A stretch of DNA of 64,000 bases, taken from positions 22,244,566 to 22,308,565 of the forward strand of contig OY744604.1 of assembly GCA_963556255.1 (NCBI GenBank), written 5' to 3'. Below the pieces are notes generated by a model. That model did no database searches, was not told the DNA's origin, and worked only from the letters and a program-made list of their open reading frames with translations. The translations under genes were made by a program, and so were the position numbers. The stretch comes from Allolobophora icterica (taxonomy: Eukaryota > Annelida > Clitellata > Crassiclitellata > Lumbricidae). Shown here in pieces: positions 25,201-38,200 of the stretch. Position 1 is the stretch's first letter; each line of letters starts with the position of its first letter.

Positions 25201-28200
25201 GAATTTGTAATTTTGTGAGATTTTGTAAGGAAAATTTTTTTTTCGGAGAACAATGAAAATGTTTCTCGGTTACCATGGCCGACTTGTCCCCCCACCTCTC
25301 AGACAAGATCGCCGCCACTGAGCATGCATACATACGAACATACCTACACACATTTGTGATGTAGTGAAGTGTGTAGACCCACATTTGGGAACACCAAGAA
25401 ACCGACAAAAAATAGGGACAGACTGACAACAATACAGACAGATAAACAAACAGACGGACAGATTAACAAGGGTAGTGAGAGTAGTAAACAATAGCGTTGT
25501 TCTGGCCCACTTTTTACCGTATGAAGCGTTGTTCTGGCCCACTTTTTACCGTATGAAGCGTTGTTCTGGCCCACTGTTTACCGTATGAAGCGTTGTTCTG
25601 GCCCACTTTTTACCGTATGAAGCGTTGTTCTGTCCCACTTTTTACCGTATGAAGCGTTGTTCTGGCCCACTTTTTACCGTATGAAGCGTTGTTCTGGCCC
25701 ACTTTTTACCGTATGAAGCGTTGTTCTGGCCCACTGTTTACCGTATGAAGCGTTGTTCTGGCTCACTTTTTACCGTATGAAGGATTGTTCTGGCCCACTT
25801 TTTACCGTATGAAGGATTGTTCTGGCTCACTTTTTACCGTATGAAGGATTGTTCTGGCTCAATCGTTACAGACAGAGGTTCTAACGAAATTAATTCTTTT
25901 ATATTTAATATATTTTAATTATATTTGAACCCTAATTTGTACTCTTACACAACATATTTTTCGCATGTATATGATGAATAAACATATTTCTTGACACATT
26001 TTTAAATATTTTAGTTATTTTAGAATGTAGTCTAGTGGTTAGCGTGTTGGAATAGCAACCCAGAGGCCGGCGGTTCAAACTCCAACAGGGCAGAAAAATT
26101 TATAGACTCCACTCGACACTTCAAATAAGAAAAAGACAAGCTGAACTTCTTTTAATAAACTTTATTAAACTGAAACACGACTTCTTTATTTGTAAGTTTT
26201 ACACACATAGTTATGAACCAGATAATCATTTAGTCCGGTGTCAGAAGTTAACAGATTGACAATAGCATGAACGTTTTTATTTCTAGCTCTATGTACGCAG
26301 TAAAATATGCAATAGTGTCCACAAAAACGACTAACAGTACTTTGTAAATGTCTCTCGCTAAATATCCAGTTTACACAGTGACGATTCAAAAATGTTCTAA
26401 ACGGAATATCGGGAGGTCTTCCAAAAGAGTCAAAGTATTCGCCATAGGAAGAGTTTTCAATGTATAAGACTATCCAATGCTCTCCAGGTTTGTCGTGCGG
26501 ATCTGTGTTACACACCATCAGCAGAGGTCCACTTTGGTTTAACGTTGTAGGTAGACGATCACACGCAAACACGCCCAAAAACATAGGGCCACACTTTGCA
26601 TCTTTCAATAGTATCGACTCAATTCTAAGTCCATTCATTTTCAGTTCTTATAGTCGAAAATGATGTTTCTTGATCGATCAATTTCCAAAATATTCTCAAA
26701 TTCTGCGAACGCTATAACGTTGATGGTGTTGGCTAGAGCTTGGGCAAATTTCATATCCAGACGAATATTACCCTGCTTAATCAGATTAAAATGATCACCC
26801 TCGGCTAAATCGGCAGTCAAGTCGAATGCATAAAGTGCATATCCACCAGGAAAGTCCTCTCGAGATATTAGATTTCCTTCGTCTCTCATCCACTTTCCGG
26901 TTCCCATAAATAATGAGGCGTATGCATTGATAAACTGATTGTTGGCAAAATTTAGTTCCAAAGGTTTCACAGATTGCTGTTGCCCGTCCAAATATACCTT
27001 TAACTGAGACAGGTGCATATGCTTAAAGTTGAAAGGATTCTTTGTATAGCTGCCGTTAAATGCATCGTTGTCCACACAACCTATGACGATTCTAGTAGGT
27101 AACTGCCCAGAGAAAAGACTTTCTTGAGATGCATCCAGATTACCTCTCGGTATGGTAAACGTCTTGCAAACTGCTCTTCTAACGGCAAATTTTACATTTC
27201 CCTGTTCAAGCGCTTTCGCATGTGCAAGAAACACCGAGGGGCTGAGCTTTACTTTTCTCACATATAACTTACATTCTAGAATTCGAACTTTATATGCAGC
27301 TCCTTGAACGGACGACATGAGACAGAATGCATCTTTATTTCTAACAAGTCGCACTCTTATATTAATATCGTTAGGAATAAAACGATCCTGAAAAAATAGA
27401 TCGCTATGAATAGATCCTAGCATGTCGACAACACGTCCTTCGTCTGTAAATGAACTGCGTTTCTTTAAACCAAGGTTTTCAGCATTGGCGTCGTGCGGAT
27501 TAGCATCTTCGAAATGAGTTGCAATGTCCTTGTAATACAAGGCTGAGGTAAGCTGCGAGGTTTTGGCTGCATCACCGTAGCTTAGAAGGGTTTCCAAGTA
27601 GCTGCGATAAGCATAAGTGTTATTTGATGGTGTGACAAGGGTGTCGTTTAAGGAGATGTCAACTTCCGAAAATAGACTATGCAAAAATAAGTTGATCGGT
27701 CCAACATTATCATCGGTTACAGGTTCGTTGTTTGCCTTTATAATTTGCGCTCTAACGTATAACTGAGTGTTTGACAAGTCGAGATAGTCTTGTCCGGCGC
27801 CTGTAATACTAAATTCTATAGGTGTGCCCTGTGAAATTGTGGCAATCGGATTATATTCGACATAGGCACCACTCTCTATACTGGTCTGCGTTGGAGGCAC
27901 GATAAACAGATCCAATTCGCTCTTTGTGCACTCACAAGATTGAGGATGAACAAATGCCATGATTAATCTTTCTCGAATATGTCGTGTTTCACTCTTTTAA
28001 TAGGTCTCTTTAGCGTCCTTTTCACACCCGTCCTTTTCACACTCTTCCTACCGCTGCCACTTTGGGTTGTGAAGTCGTTGGACGAGGTAAAAGCTTTTAT
28101 ACCTTCTGGAATACGTCTTCTGCTAGAGTCTTTAAATTGTTGACCCTCCACAACGTCATTGGCAATCTGCAAGCCGGTTCTCAAAAAGTGTTTTCCAAAC

Positions 28201-31200
28201 GATTTAGCCCCAGTTTGAATCAATGGCCAAGCGCTTCTAAAAAGCCCGCTCAGAAAACTTCCTATTCCATGACCACGCTGCATGCGCGCGCCTTGGAATA
28301 TGGGCATACCATTACCACTCTGCTGCAAATAATAATCTTCGTACGCGAGTCGACTCGCATCGCAACAAAATTGTCTTTTCATTGTAAAAGATATGGAATT
28401 TTACAAAGTCTAAAATGAAGTGTAACCATCACCTTCCCGTATTCGAATGGTATGGGTTTGCCAGTATCCGTCCTTATATCTATTTCTATAGAGTCAAAGT
28501 TTTTCCTTTGCAGTGGGACGTAGAGAGGTTTTTCATATATCGTATTTATGCTGTCACCGTTTTTACCCGACACATGAACGATACGAAGTAACGGAGCTTT
28601 TGTATCACCCACGGGGATGTGCTCCAAGACGTTACAATATACATACATGGAAGAAAACCCTCTGTTTAGATCACATCTATGCTCGGCTTCCCAGAGTAAT
28701 GGAGTAGTTTTCGGATTCGTCAACGGACTCTGTCTATCGGATATACCAAGCATTGCGCGCATATGAGGTGAGAAGTATATGACTACATCTTTAAAAATGA
28801 CCGCACTGACACGGTTCGTGATATCGTTATACTTAAACTCTGTATAATTCATGTTGTCATGTTTAAAAGTCGTCTCTTCTATATGTTCGTTTAACGTTTC
28901 TACAAGCTCTGACGGCGAGTCGTAATATCTCGGAGGCAATTCAAACATACCATGCGGATGAGATATGACCCCATTTCTTTCTATAGTCTGTGTGTATATG
29001 ACTCGCCCATCAAGCTTATTTAAATTGAACCATGTATGCTGATATTGTATTTCGACCAAACCAACTTCCCAATCGCCGACAGCGATATATCATTTTCTAG
29101 CCGCGTGGTATAATGTGTAAGCGTGTTGTTAGGATAGTAGTGCATAGAACTATTACTCGGTAATGTCAGGTAAAAGTGCGCCATGATAGAACAAACGGTG
29201 TAAGGTCTCCAAAGTACTTTCTTTGAATGAACAATCAGACAACTACAACTTGAATATATCGGCTGTCCAAGAATTAAAATTATTGTCATATCCTCGCCAT
29301 TTAACAAAATATTCGGTTTTCCCTCCGCGCTTACGACTTTTTAATATTTTTTCGATTTTGTAAACATCGTCTTCTTTCAAAATCTGCTGCAATTCCTCTT
29401 CGTAGAATCTACCTTTCAATTTCTCTCCGTTTAAATCTGTCAATTCATATGTGATTGGATCTGAGGGTATTCGTGCATCAATTGTAAAAATTTCGTCTGT
29501 CCACGAAGGTAGGTATCCCTTTTTGAAGGCAACTCGAGCTTTGCTTATTCTCACTTTGTCACCAACACTATATTTCCACGTTGCAACTCTCTTCTTTTCA
29601 CCATACAAGCGTTTTCTAATAGCGGGTTCGTCTTCTTTGGTCACTTGACTGGGCGTCATAGCTATACTTCTATGATATGTGTTATTATACGAGTGTACCA
29701 AATCTTGTAAAACATCTGTATACCGATGTGTGTTTTTGTAAGTGAAATACTTCCACATCTTTGTTTTAAGCGTCCGATTAAACCTTTCAACGACCGAGGC
29801 CTTTGTATCGGTGTTTTCGGTGGTATAGAAGGCTATAGCGCTCCTATGCAGCAACGCTTGAAAGGTTTTGTTAAGAAATTCTGTACCTTTATCGGTTTGT
29901 AAATGTGCGGGATGTCTATCGAACAACAACGTTGAAAAGGCTTCAGTCAGGGCAGTTCCAGTCTTTGATTTAAGCGGAACAACCCAAGCATATTTGGAAA
30001 AAACATCTATACACGTTAAAAGATATTTATTCTTATCATTATACTTGGACAATGCAGAAAGGTCAGCCAGGTCGGCCTGCCACAGATCGTCAATACCAAC
30101 GGTGAATGTTTTTCTACGTCTAAATGTTAATCTAACAGGGTTATGCAGAGTGTAAGCATCTTGTTTCTGTAACCAAGTTCTAACATCTTTAGGATTAATT
30201 TGTCCTTTTACGTGTCTTTGAAACGTTTTCACACCGCCAAAACTACCAGCATGTTTTGGATCAAAATACGATTCCATCAGTACGCTTCCCAACGCAATTT
30301 TGCACGAGACCTTCTGCGACTGGGCTTTGGAGTAACTGTTGGACTTTCATCGGTTGTTGCATTAATATATTTCCATCTGTCCTCGTTACCGATTAATTCG
30401 TGTGGAATATTGCATTCCTTCAAAGCGTCGGCAAGCTGCTTCCAACCGGTTGGATTTGGAGTTGTAATTCTTTTCCTGAGCAGGTCGTTTACCAAATCCA
30501 CAGCATGTGTTTGAGGAATCGTTGTATTGTTCAAAACGAGTTCTCCCTTTTCGGTCCAATCGATATCAGAATTGTTTTTCATGTGAGTCAAAAGTCGTGA
30601 CGCATGAGACCTCCATCTCGCTGGAACGGTGTTTAACACGTCAGTCTCTAGAGAACTAGTTTTCGAATCGGTCACGGTCTGAGGCTTATCGGCTTTAGCA
30701 ACTAGGTCGCTTAAACTAAACTTTGTTATAACTGTAGGTTTATCAATATTTAAATATCGACCTAAACTGTTTGAGTAAAGTTTAGCTTTTTCGTCGTCAG
30801 CAATATTTCTATGTAGTATGTCATAGATTTCCCCGTCCAATCTTGATAGTGTCTTGTCCAACATGGTTTCCTTCCATTTCTCAATCTGTCTAGGTTCTAT
30901 TAAAACCATTTTCTTTGCATGTTCCATGTTATCTGTTGGGGTTTAGAAGCGAGCCCAGAAAGGAAAGCACGGGAGTTAGTAGTGCACCGAGGAAACCTCC
31001 CGTCTGAATGAGCCTCTTCTTAGTCTTAACGAGCGTTTTCTTTGACGCCAGGCTTCTCAAATTCTTCTTAAATCGACTCAGTTTGCTCTTCTGCGGAGTA
31101 GTTAGTGGCACGTGACCTCTTAGAACGTTCTTAGAACATTCGCATATACAACATAATAGATTCTTGTTACAGTTCTTCAGAATCTTTTTCCTCACTTTGA

Positions 31201-32083
31201 CCGAAGCTTTTTTAAGCAGACTTAGCTTTGCAAGATACTTCCTTAGTTTGGGAGACATTTTAACGCAATGAGTGTATCATGTTCTGTGCGACTGTATATA
31301 TATTTATTTTCTGACATACACATAATGCGTCTCGCCTGGGAATATGCTTGTTCTTATTCTACACCTCTCATCGGTATCGGGTCTAAGGTCTACCAAGAGA
31401 TAACCAAATGGAGGCATCGTTGCATCTCTGAAAGCTTCGAGGATAAAATTTGACTTTCCGGGAAACATCTGTCGAGCTAAATTTGCAATCTGCGTAGAAT
31501 CTCTTACGTTTTTGAACAGAACCAAATAGTGAGCGTTGAGACTGATAGTTCTGGTATGTTTGCTTTTGTAAAATAGATTTTGCGTGAGATATAATACCGA
31601 AACATTTCTGTGATGACTGATCTTTGTGAAAATTTTTAGTGACCCTCTCATCCGTTTCACTCATCAAATCGTCTAAAATGAGAAGAGTTCTGTCTTTTCC
31701 ATCGAAAATATTCAAGTCTGGAAGTCCTTCGTGAAATAGTATTTGGGGATATTTATCGAAAATATCCTGATATATCCCATAACACCACAATACTTTGTCA
31801 ACTGTCGGTTTTACCATGTGCTGTAAGTGATCCACAAATCGTAGTGTAAACTGCGTTTTACCACATCCCGAAGGTCCACTTACAATAGCAGAAAAAGGAT
31901 GTTGCCAGGTAGGATCCATCTTAAAAAATGTCAAGCTGAAGAACGAATTATCATTATATATTCAAATTGAAAACCCAAAAATTATACAATTCATAGGAAG
32001 AAATTGTGAAACTAACTCGAAATCCACCGCGCTGCCGCCGCTGCCGCCGCCGCCGCCGCCGCCGCTGCCGCAGCCGCCGCCGC

Positions 32084-32144
<61 letters not shown>

Positions 32145-32212
32145 GCTGCCGCCGCTGCCGCCGCCGCCGCCGCCGCCGCTGCCGCCGCTGCCGCCGCTGC
32201 CGCCGCCGCCAC

Positions 32213-32264
<52 letters not shown>

Positions 32265-35200
32265 GCTGCCGCCGCTGCCGCCGCCGCCACTGCCGCCGCT
32301 GCCGCCGCTGCTGCGCGAGCTCTTCCCAAAGTTCCTAACACTAAAATGTACCTTCTCTTCAATTCTGCTCGCTCTCCACACTTTACAGTTTTATGTCTCT
32401 TAGCAAATACTTTAAAGTTCTGCCTTCTCTTTTAGTTATCAAATTGTGTAGGACATTATTGGATATTTTACTGCTTACATAGAGCTTGAAATAAAAACGC
32501 ACATGCTATTGCCAATCTGTTAACTTCTGACACCGGATTAAATGATTTTCTGGTTCATAACTATGTGTGTAAAACTTACAAATAAAGACGTCGTGTTTCG
32601 GTTTAATAAACTTTATTAAAAGAAGTTCTGCTTGTCTTTTTCTTATTTGAAGTGTCGCGTGGAGTCTATAAATTTTTCTGTCCTGTGGGATTTGAACCGC
32701 CGACCTCTGGGTTGATAGTCCAACACGCTAACCACTATGCTATGTTGCATGTTAAAATAATTAAAATATTGCGTTAAGAAATAATTTTATTCAAAAAGCT
32801 GAAATGGACTTGGTCTAGCAGCGGCCGTCGAACGTCAGGGAGTGAGTTTAAAGCGGCCGTCGAACGCCCTGAAGTGAGTTTAAAGCGGCCCTTGAACGCC
32901 CTGAAGTGAGTTTAAAACGGCCCTTGAACGTCCTGTAGTGACTTTAAAGCGGCCCTTGAACGTCCTGAATTGAGTTTAAAGCGGCTCTTGAACGTAATTT
33001 AGTGCGTTTGCGACGGCCTATAGTTAACTACTAGTGAGCCAAGTAGTGAATGGTTGAGAGGGCTGCCCTGTAGGAATCGAGTAACGAAGAAACCCCTAAC
33101 CCCCTAAAACCTTAAACCCTTAAAAATACAAATGTCTTACTAGGGACTGCTACTACCAGCTGCGCCAGCTTCGCACTGTTACTCGTTCGCTGACGCCCAG
33201 CGAACTGCTACACCGCTTCACTCCTTCGTCACAGCCCACCTTAATTACAGCTCATCGCTTTATTTTGGTCTTCCATCTAGTCGCATTGTGTGTCTAGAGC
33301 GAGTTCTGAGTTCTGCAGCCCGTCTCATTGGGCATATTCCTAAACATGGCCAAGTCTCTAGATATATGCTGGAGGTCCTTCACTGGCTTCCTATGCGCTT
33401 ACGCATAGAATATAGGATCGCTGCCTTAGTATGGCGATGTTGTCAGGGCACTGCCCCTGCTTACCTTCGAGAGCTTTGCTGCACAGTTTCAGGTGCCCAA
33501 GGCCGACGTTCCCTCCGCTCAGTGGGAAAAGGGGTACTTTTAGTTCCATTTAGTTCCATTTGCTCGTTCCACGACTATGCAAAGTCGAGCTTTTTCAGTG
33601 GTGGGCCCGGTAGTGTGGAATAGACTTCCCTTAGAGCTCCGCATGTGCCCTGGGGTCACCCCTGGCCTATTTCTTGCAAATCTTAAAACTGTCTTATATG
33701 AACGTGCTGGTGACGGGAGCGCCTCAGAGTAGTTCCCATGAAGGGACGCTATATAAATCTTCGAATGAATGAATGAATACATACATACATAACACACACT
33801 TGCATAACACATCTATACATAGATAAATACATACATAAAAACACACATACATAGTACATACATATATATACACTTAGATACACATATAAATACCCCATAT
33901 GTAATTATATACTTACATACATAAAAACATGCATACATACAAAATACAATTACATACATGTATGCATACAAATAAGTAAACAGATACATACAAACTTGCA
34001 TACATGCGTATGACAATGCAGAGCCATTCTTCTCTTTCTATATGAAACTTACACCAGTTTGTCGAATTGTTGGCTTCAGTTCCAACTTCAGAATTACGTC
34101 CGACTTCATAGACGGAGTCAGTTGTCGGGGAACTTGTCGGCGGCTGGCCTCTCACCACCGGCGACGTCCAGGTGTAGCTAAACTGCGGAGCATTGTCTGC
34201 GAGTTTGGATGGACCACTTGAGTTGCTTGGGTCGTAGGAAGGGAAGGAAATCTTACACGAATAATAGAAATTGTCCTTGGTTGGATTTAGGACGATGCTG
34301 AACGTGGAACTGATGTTAGAGCCAGCGACAGTGTTGGCTTGGATTCCTTCCGTAACGACTTGTCCAGCAGTATCCTTGTCTCCTTGTTGCTTGTGTCTCC
34401 TCCACTGCATAATTGGAGCTATGTTTCCTCTGTAGGCGACAGTACACCTCATCCAGATTCGATCCTCGTTCCTCAGGGTGTCATCAGACTTGAAATTCGC
34501 TTCGCACTTTGGTGTAGTTTCTGCCAAGGTTACAAGAGTCGTACGTCACGTGATTTCAATTGTAGTTAGACATTTTTATTGTGCCATTTCAAGAAAATCA
34601 ATCAAAATAGCTTTCTACGCAATAACCTATATGATGTTACACATTAAATGTTGACAGGGTGAGAATTGTCTGGGGGTTGGGGTAAACCCCGTGATCGATC
34701 GAGTCAGTCGATCAAGTTGATCGAAACTTGGCCAAGTCGAGTCGGTCGAATAATCTTCGACTCGATCGACTTGCAAGTCGAGTCGATCAAGTATTTTGAC
34801 AAGTCGAGTCGATCGTTGTTTTCTCGACTTGACTCGACTCTGAAATATTTTACTTACTATTTTTGGCGGCTACGTCACCCAATGCCCAAACTCATCTTTG
34901 TACACGATAATTTTCTTTTCCTCAGCAACTTACTGCGCATATTGTGAGCGATTGCACATAACTGCAGAACTTCAAACAGTTGACAGAATTTAGAATAAGC
35001 GTAGATTAGCTGAAAAACAATCAAGAAAACCGCATTTTCAAGTACCGATGATTGCTACCTTGCAGTCCCCGCATCAAGCATCAATACCATTGAGATGGAA
35101 TTCGAGCACATTACTGCCTGGGTACACAGCTGTGACCTAAGCTTTTATATGAGCAAGACCAGTGAAATAGGCCTAAAATTCACGCGCCCTCGGGGTCCAT

Positions 35201-38200
35201 TGGTACGCCCCCGTCTTCCATTTTAGATGGTATCGCTATGGCGCACAGTCTTAATATTCTGGGCGTCGAGCTTAATCAGAAATGCGGTTCTCTATTCACA
35301 TCAAACACCTTACCATAAAGGCAAGGCAGACTTTCTACTCTCTCTGGGTTTTGAGGTCACATGGGCTTTCGGGGGAAGCGCGAAGCCCTAGAGGAAATAT
35401 ATAGTCTGGAGACTGGTGCATCATGGTACTTAACTACATCATTCCCCTCATTTGATGCACTTTGTAATAACGCCGACGCTAGTCTCTTTGCTAGTATTTT
35501 GCACAATACATGCCATGACATTGTATTACATACAATGCTGCCGGCGATTAAGCTCACTTGCCACTCTCTGCGCCCATGCCTCCCATAACCGTGAGCTTCC
35601 AAGGTGTAGTATGAATTTTTCATAGATTAGCCTAGCCTCGAGTCAACCACAAACGATAATTATCATTATAATGCCTGAAATTTTACTTACCAGTTCAATT
35701 ACAGTTTGATGAACAGTGTGTAATTGAAATTCATAAGTAATTTAGGTACTGGAATATAAGAATGCAACAGTCGTCAGCAACTTTGGCCAAGAGACTACAG
35801 TCCAAATCGACAAAATCGACCAAGTCGACCGTTTATTTGCCAAATCGATCGAGTCGACGAGAGGTCGACTAGTCGACAAAGTCGAGCGAGTCGATCGTCG
35901 GCCGAGCCAAGTCGATCGTATCAGCTCGAATCGATCGATCACGGGGTTTAACCCCCAGTCTTTCTTAGGACCCACAGTAAAGTATTCATTGCACAACCCA
36001 ACTCCATGTAAATCAAAGTCTAACCCCTCAGTCTTTTTCCTACAATTCTCATACTGAATGTTGATATGTATAATTTGTTACGTAGATTACTATCAAATGC
36101 TTATTTGTATTTATTAAGCACCACTCTCTACTCACAAAACATTAATCGATGACACTGAGCAATTTTGCGTGAAAAACTCTCTCGAGGTCCCTACACAGTT
36201 ACCGTCCCTTGTTGAGCTCTGTTTTAGAGAAACTCCTCACAAGGGGCTATGACCTGAGGACACAAAGCGGCCCTCAAACAGAAAGGCTTTTCAAAAGTTC
36301 ACTTGTTTTATATAATCGGATTATTCGTTGAATATATAAATACACGAACAACCTAGCCATTCCAGATGTGTTTTATTCTCCTAGAACATTTACTAAGAAA
36401 CCAATGGATAGTTTGAGTCTCGGAGGAACAGTAAATAAATAATAATATGAGTAAGTAAATTGATACTAACGAAGTATGACTACTTGTGCGCTGTATCGAA
36501 AGATTTTTTTCTTCACTTCAACGAGACAGGTGTATAGACCGGCATCTTCTATCTTCGAACTGTTAGTGTAAAGAACGACAGATTCAAATGCGTCCACTTC
36601 GGCACCGAAATCAGAGAAATCGGGTGAGATTGTGTACGAAGCATCATTGTTCCAGTGACTGAATATCAGTTTGGATTCGGAGTTTCGACTGGACGAATCC
36701 GAAACCCGTTTCACGGTCCACTCGCGAACAAAGGATTCGTTGCCTGTCGTGCTACATTGAAGTACTAACCGCTGCCCAGAAACTGCAGCTGTGTTGTTTG
36801 GTGAGACTACCTGGGAAGAATCTCCTGAAATTAGGAAGAAAAGAGGCGATAAATTCGAATAAAACAAATTAGCAACAGGCTAAAGCAATGGCTTCAAATG
36901 ATGTTTTGAGAAAATTATAAAGAAAAAGTTTAAGGTCGACGATTTCTGGCGATTTTAGTGTATAGTGCAATAATTATTCAATGGGATTTGCTTGGTCTTC
37001 TTCAACGGTCAACCGATAATAATTTCCTGTAAGATTTCACTTCAATCGATATTCGATTGATGCCTTATATTATTTGCATTCTCGTAACAGCCATAGGCGC
37101 CGAGTTTACCCAAAAAGTGTGAGTGCCCAACGAGAGGTTACAAAAGAATTACGCGCGAAAAAAATTGTTGACCTTCTTTTCTTACAGTGCTACAAAATAT
37201 AAGTTTCTTATACATAGGCCTACCGTGGTTCTCTCCAGCATCAATTCTCAATTCTTGTTAAATGATTATAATGGCAAATTAATTTCAAATTAGAAATTCC
37301 GTGGCTTCTTTCGTCCAGTGTCAATTCTTAATTTTCTGTTACCTTTTTGGGGATTTTCTATATTTCTGATTTGTTGGATTTCGTTAGGACACACTACTGA
37401 AATTAACCTATCCTTTTGACAGTAGAGTCTACACTGGAATCTACACAGAGACGGCGATCTTGTTTGACAGTTATGGGAACACTTTTGAACTGGGTGAATA
37501 CTCATCCGCGCGTGAGCGCGAAAAAATATTTTGATCTCTGTTTTTGTGCACGAAGAATGCGATACAGACCAAAATTCGACGGTATCGCCACCTAGCGTAG
37601 CGCTACGAGTTTAACTATTATATTAATCGACAATAGAGCTTAAAAATATGGAGTCATGCTCCTGAAATTGTTCAAATTGATGCTTGCTCATCGATTTTCA
37701 GGAAAATTATCTCTTAAAAAGCGCTTTTGCGGGCTGATTTCTGGTGGTGCCCAGGCATAGGCGGGCCTCGCATGGCCTATTTCTGGTGGTGCTGAGCACT
37801 CACGGGCCTCGCAGAGTCGGCGCCCATGGTAACAGCGATATGGTAGTCATTGTCATAGTAGTTTTTGTAACTAGAATTAGTGTTTGTACAGTTGTAAACT
37901 TTTCATTCATTTATTGAGAGTCCAAAAAAGACGAGCAACTTTGTGGCGATCAGCTTATTCACAAGTACTTCATCAAAACTGAGTCAGCAAAGAAAACTTG
38001 GTAAACCGCAGTTTCGTGTGAAATTGAAAGGTCAGTGAAGCAAAACGGAATGATAATTACGGATGACGAAATTTGAAATTACAACGACGAGAAAGTATGG
38101 TATGCACTATTTATACCTAAGTATATACATATGTATTAGAACACTTAATGCAGCGCATTTGAAGTGCCTCACAAAAGCGTTGTAGGTTCATCCGTTCTGA

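Larger units (their letters stand above)
25972..32803 (-). mobile_element. Polinton/adintovirus-type element, 6.8 kb, polymerase-less
   Basis: Imperfect inverted repeats bound a tight minus-strand gene block: ATPase, small basic protein, conserved hypothetical, integrase, penton-like, pVI-like, major capsid, protease. Neighbours overlap or are a few bases apart, as in adintoviruses. No protein-primed DNA polymerase B is present; the space between ATPase and right end holds only a GCC tract. Full Polintons are usually 15-20 kb, so this copy is reduced. Two frameshifts (penton-like, ATPase) make it non-functional as read. It is inserted in a gene C intron in the same transcriptional direction. 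Confidence 0.9.

Noticed and set aside
25493..25865. Direct repeats of 32 bases considered as a CRISPR array
   Set aside because: The units are contiguous with no unique spacers; it is a minisatellite in an animal genome.
26030..26096. Functional tRNA gene
   Set aside because: A-box and B-box resemblance is clear, but the T-stem and acceptor pairing are poor and the copy at the other end differs.
32026..32318. Long poly-Ala, poly-Arg and Gly/Ser reading frames
   Set aside because: They are translations of a GCC/GCT triplet repeat in all frames and have no non-repeat protein content.
33913..34052. Extension of the gene C Ig2 reading frame past the stalk exon
   Set aside because: The frame runs into microsatellite sequence. 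The donor GGT|GTAAGT at 34053 joins in phase 1 to the membrane exon at 24023, a far better continuation.
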